Assembly (NCBI RefSeq): GCF_030929615.1 | Contig: NZ_JAVFVU010000018.1 | Coordinates: 41,458-105,457, forward strand | Source: Dyadobacter sp. LHD-138 | Lineage (GTDB): Bacteria > Bacteroidota > Bacteroidia > Cytophagales > Spirosomataceae | Direction: 5' to 3' | DNA: 64,000 nucleotides | In this document: in pieces, positions 62,173-64,000 of the stretch | Numbering within the stretch: the stretch's first letter is position 1 | How the letters are laid out: each line of letters opens with the position of its first letter | Translations under genes and position numbers: made by a program | Notes under the pieces: model-generated | What the model saw: only the letters and a program-made list of their open reading frames with translations | What the model was told of the DNA's origin: nothing | Database searches by the model: none

Positions 62173-62793
62173 CTAATTAACTTTTATTACATCATCGTCA
62201 TTGTCTCCCTTGGGTTCGTTTGGGTCCCTGGGAAACGTACTCGCAGGTGTCGATTCCGTTGTGCTGAATGGTGTATATGGCTGCGGATCTGGTGTTGGCG
62301 TGTTGGGTTCTACCGGCTCCGTTGGCGGTGGTGTGGTCGGATAAACGGTCGCGTTGCCATTTTCCTGCTCTTTGTCGCGCTGGCGAAGGATTAAAAATGC
62401 ACCCACAACGATCAACGCTACCGGCCAGAAATAGGGTTTGATTTCGTACCACAAAGGGAAGTCGTCAACCAGCATAAAGATACCAAACAGTACCAGTGCT
62501 CCTCCAAGAATTTTGATCGTCTGGTCGTTCCGTTTTTTCTCTGCTTCGGGATCGTGCGGTTTTGACGCAATGGTGTCAACATTATGGACATCCGCAGTTC
62601 CGGTTGGAAGCACAGCCCACAAAATGATGTAGAGGATACCGGTCCAGCCGAAACTTGGCGGGATTGGCAGGAACAACATCACGACAAATAAAACCCTAAC
62701 GATTACGACATCTATTTGTAAATATTGGGCAATACCGGAAGCAACTCCTCCAAATACAGCCTGATCGGGTATGCGGTGCAATTTCTTTTCCAT
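62173..62793 (-). CDS. PspC-domain membrane protein
   Basis: A 206-residue protein. PspC domain about 1-65 (KLHRIPDQAVFGGVASGIAQYL, with YIILWAVLP helix), two more membrane helices in a DUF5668-like part (about 95-135), then a proline/threonine-rich tail (PTEPVEPNTPTPDPQP). PspC proteins sense membrane stress. It leads the cluster of PspC, LiaI-like and LiaF-like genes, with 81 bp to the next. No sigma-54 or pspA is in the window. Confidence 0.88.
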   Translation of the reverse strand: MEKKLHRIPDQAVFGGVASGIAQYLQIDVVIVRVLFVVMLFLPIPPSFGWTGILYIILWAVLPTGTADVHNVDTIASKPHDPEAEKKRNDQTIKILGGALVLFGIFMLVDDFPLWYEIKPYFWPVALIVVGAFLILRQRDKEQENGNATVYPTTPPPTEPVEPNTPTPDPQPYTPFSTTESTPASTFPRDPNEPKGDNDDDVIKVN

Positions 62794-62951
62794 TTCGTTG
62801 TTTACGTTTATTTGTAATCAAAGGTAGTGGGTGATACAAGATACTGCAAGCTGGAAATTTATTATCGGTTAGTTGACGTGTTAAAAGGTAATCTGGAATG
62901 ATTTCCGATTTTCAAACTTTTAGTTACACTTAAACAGCCCGAAATTTAAAT

Positions 62952-63003
62952 GAAAACCGATCAAAAGAATTGGTCTTGAAAGCAATTATTTTGATCGGTT
63001 TTC
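62952..63003 (-). terminator. hairpin terminator after the TrpF-like gene
   Basis: Perfect 15-bp arms (62952-62966, 62989-63003; core ACCGATCAAAA) with a 22-base loop, and an A/T-rich tail leftward. It starts 18 bp past the TrpF-like stop. Confidence 0.7.
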
Positions 63004-63021
63004 GGGAAGTTACGTTGCATT

Positions 63022-63645
63022 TTATTCTTCTTCAAGCGCTTCGAGAATATCCATCATGCTGCCGAAGTCTTTGTAGCCCGGACGGATTTCTTCACTTCCA
63101 CGTAAAGCAATACCTATTTCGGGAAAAGTTTCGGTAAGGTTGTTAACGGTACTTTCGTCGTCAAGACCAAAACCGATCAATATCGGATACTCTTTTGCAA
63201 GTTGTGCCAAGGCATTGATCCATTCTTCGGTCAAGGCAGTATTTACGTCACTTTCCAATAAAAAATAAGCAACTTCGTCACCATAACGGCTCAGAATTGA
63301 ATAAATATCGTTGGCGTCGTAGGTATCCACACTCACCCGGAGGATCAGTGGAAGATTCAGCTCGCTTTGTAAATAGGTAAGCAATCCTTGAGTTTCAACC
63401 TGCACATAATGAACAGGATATTCGGAAAGTGCTTTAAGGAGTAGTTCAGGATCACTTTGGCTGGATTCAGCAACCAACTGCACGCCAGCCAGCCATGAAC
63501 ATATTTCTTCGAATTTTTTTGGAGAGATATAATTGGGAGAATCCTGATCAATTGAAAAACCAAGCATTTCCACTCCCATACCTGCACAATAACGGGCGTC
63601 GGACAAGTTTGTGACATTACTGATTTTTACCGTTCTGGTTAGCAT
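63022..63645 (-). CDS. TrpF-like (phosphoribosylanthranilate isomerase) paralogue
   Basis: A 207-residue TIM-barrel protein that resembles TrpF: VKISNVTNLSDARYCAGMGV at the start, GFSIDQDSPNYISPKKFEEI, and GIALRGSEEIRPGYKDFGSM at the end (phosphate-loop region). TrpF enzymes start with KxCG; here this is KISN, so the catalytic Cys is missing at the expected position, although ARYC has a Cys further on. The catalytic Asp is also not evident. It stands alone rather than in a trp operon. It may have another substrate or a non-catalytic role. Confidence 0.7.
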   Translation of the reverse strand: MLTRTVKISNVTNLSDARYCAGMGVEMLGFSIDQDSPNYISPKKFEEICSWLAGVQLVAESSQSDPELLLKALSEYPVHYVQVETQGLLTYLQSELNLPLILRVSVDTYDANDIYSILSRYGDEVAYFLLESDVNTALTEEWINALAQLAKEYPILIGFGLDDESTVNNLTETFPEIGIALRGSEEIRPGYKDFGSMMDILEALEEE

Positions 63646-63782
63646 GTTGATGTTATTAGTTGCAATAATATTTCCCGTAAAGATAATTCATCGGGGGAAT
63701 TTTATTATTAATAAATTACTTTTTGGACCGGGAGGCGCAAAATCAATGGCTAAAGCCTGATACGCACAGCACATTTCTGGCC

Positions 63783-63802
63783 CCCAAGGCTTCAGCCTTG
63801 GG
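63783..63802. repeat. 20-bp palindrome beside the tandem repeat
   Basis: Arms CCCAAGGCT (63783-63791) and AGCCTTGGG (63794-63802) around two bases. The right arm is the start of each 87-bp tandem unit. Confidence 0.8.
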
Positions 63803-64000
63803 TTAATATGGTTATCGGGTTTTCAGGGCTGAATCCTTGGGTTAGCCACCTTTGCGGCGGTTTACTATGCTCGGTGGGGGAGCCTTGGGTTAATATGGTT
63901 ATCGGGTTTTCAGGGCTGAATCCTTGGGTTAGCCACCTTTGCGGCGGTTTACTATGCTCGGTGGGGGAGCCTTGGGTTAATATGGTTATCGGGTTTTCAG
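63794..64000. repeat. 87-bp tandem repeat running off the window
   Basis: Copies at 63794-63880, 63881-63967 and 63968-64000 (first 33 bases only) appear identical. Units start AGCCTTGGGTTAATATGG and include GGGCTGAATCCTTGGG. No spacers and no ORF lie within. The 355-bp stretch from 63646 holds this array and the palindrome; I see no gene in it. Array length beyond the window is unknown. Confidence 0.9.

Noticed and set aside
63794..64000. CRISPR array at the right end
   Set aside because: The 87-bp units are contiguous and identical with no unique spacers between repeats, so it is a plain tandem repeat.
1..64000. tRNA or rRNA genes
   Set aside because: No cloverleaf with a matching anticodon arm and no rRNA-like conserved stretches were noticed on reading; a covariance scan would be needed to exclude them fully.

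Overview
The window looks like chromosome from a Bacteroidota bacterium, most likely order Cytophagales, family Spirosomaceae (Dyadobacter-like). This is inferred from gene content: an ECF sigma/FecR/STN locus, a type IX secretion sorting tail, BNR, GH88/GH105 and GH28 enzymes, many lipobox proteins, few Shine-Dalgarno sites, and Bacteroidota-style -33/-7 promoters. No rRNA or tRNA gene, CRISPR array, integrase or intact insertion sequence was seen.

Region 1 (1-12.2 kb): an MgtC-like membrane protein, then a complete six-gene ebo operon (eboABCDEF, about 868-7686). This is the gene set linked in cyanobacteria to moving a scytonemin precursor to the periplasm, and no pigment genes lie next to it here. 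A PQQ-type sugar dehydrogenase lipoprotein, gpsA, a BNR-repeat (sialidase-like) lipoprotein and an outer-membrane lipoprotein follow. Region 2 (12.3-35 kb): a GntR regulator, a decayed esterase fragment, and a reprolysin-like metalloprotease with a nonsense codon in its signal peptide and a frameshift in its secretion tail. Then come two divergent multi-pass membrane proteins, a DEAD-box helicase, a Tat-type serine hydrolase, a HAD phosphatase, a PhyH oxygenase divergent from an AraC regulator, a lone acyl carrier protein, peptidases M28 and M17, a GH105 enzyme, an ATP-grasp ligase, a lipoprotein and a REP-associated transposase (RAYT) that carries a REP-like palindrome inside its own reading frame.

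Region 3 (35.1-49.8 kb): a pectin/uronate catabolic locus. One leftward seven-gene operon encodes a CE12-GH28 fusion, two KdgF cupins (one cytoplasmic, one exported), a GH105 enzyme with an added C-terminal domain, tagaturonate reductase, a hexuronate-type MFS transporter and an NTF2-like protein. Leftward kduI and kduD follow, with a divergent LacI regulator, a Nudix hydrolase and a GH31 glycosidase. A 25-bp imperfect dyad lies at the same spacing from matching promoters of the pectin operon and kduD. It recurs in the same orientation upstream of the GntR gene at 12.3 kb, which suggests a shared regulon.

Region 4 (50-64 kb): a peroxiredoxin-like protein, a methionine-type aminotransferase, a LolC/E-type permease, glutamine-dependent NAD synthetase, a sigma/FecR/STN locus without a TonB receptor, an envelope-stress-like cluster (head-GIN lipoprotein, LiaF-like, LiaI-like, PspC) with a D-Ala-D-Ala dipeptidase, and a TrpF-like protein lacking the TrpF N-terminal active-site signature. 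The window ends inside an 87-bp tandem repeat. Long near-perfect palindromes sit at several convergent gene junctions, and two clusters of short hairpins share a CCTGTTTATAG tail. These look like REP families and/or bidirectional terminators.
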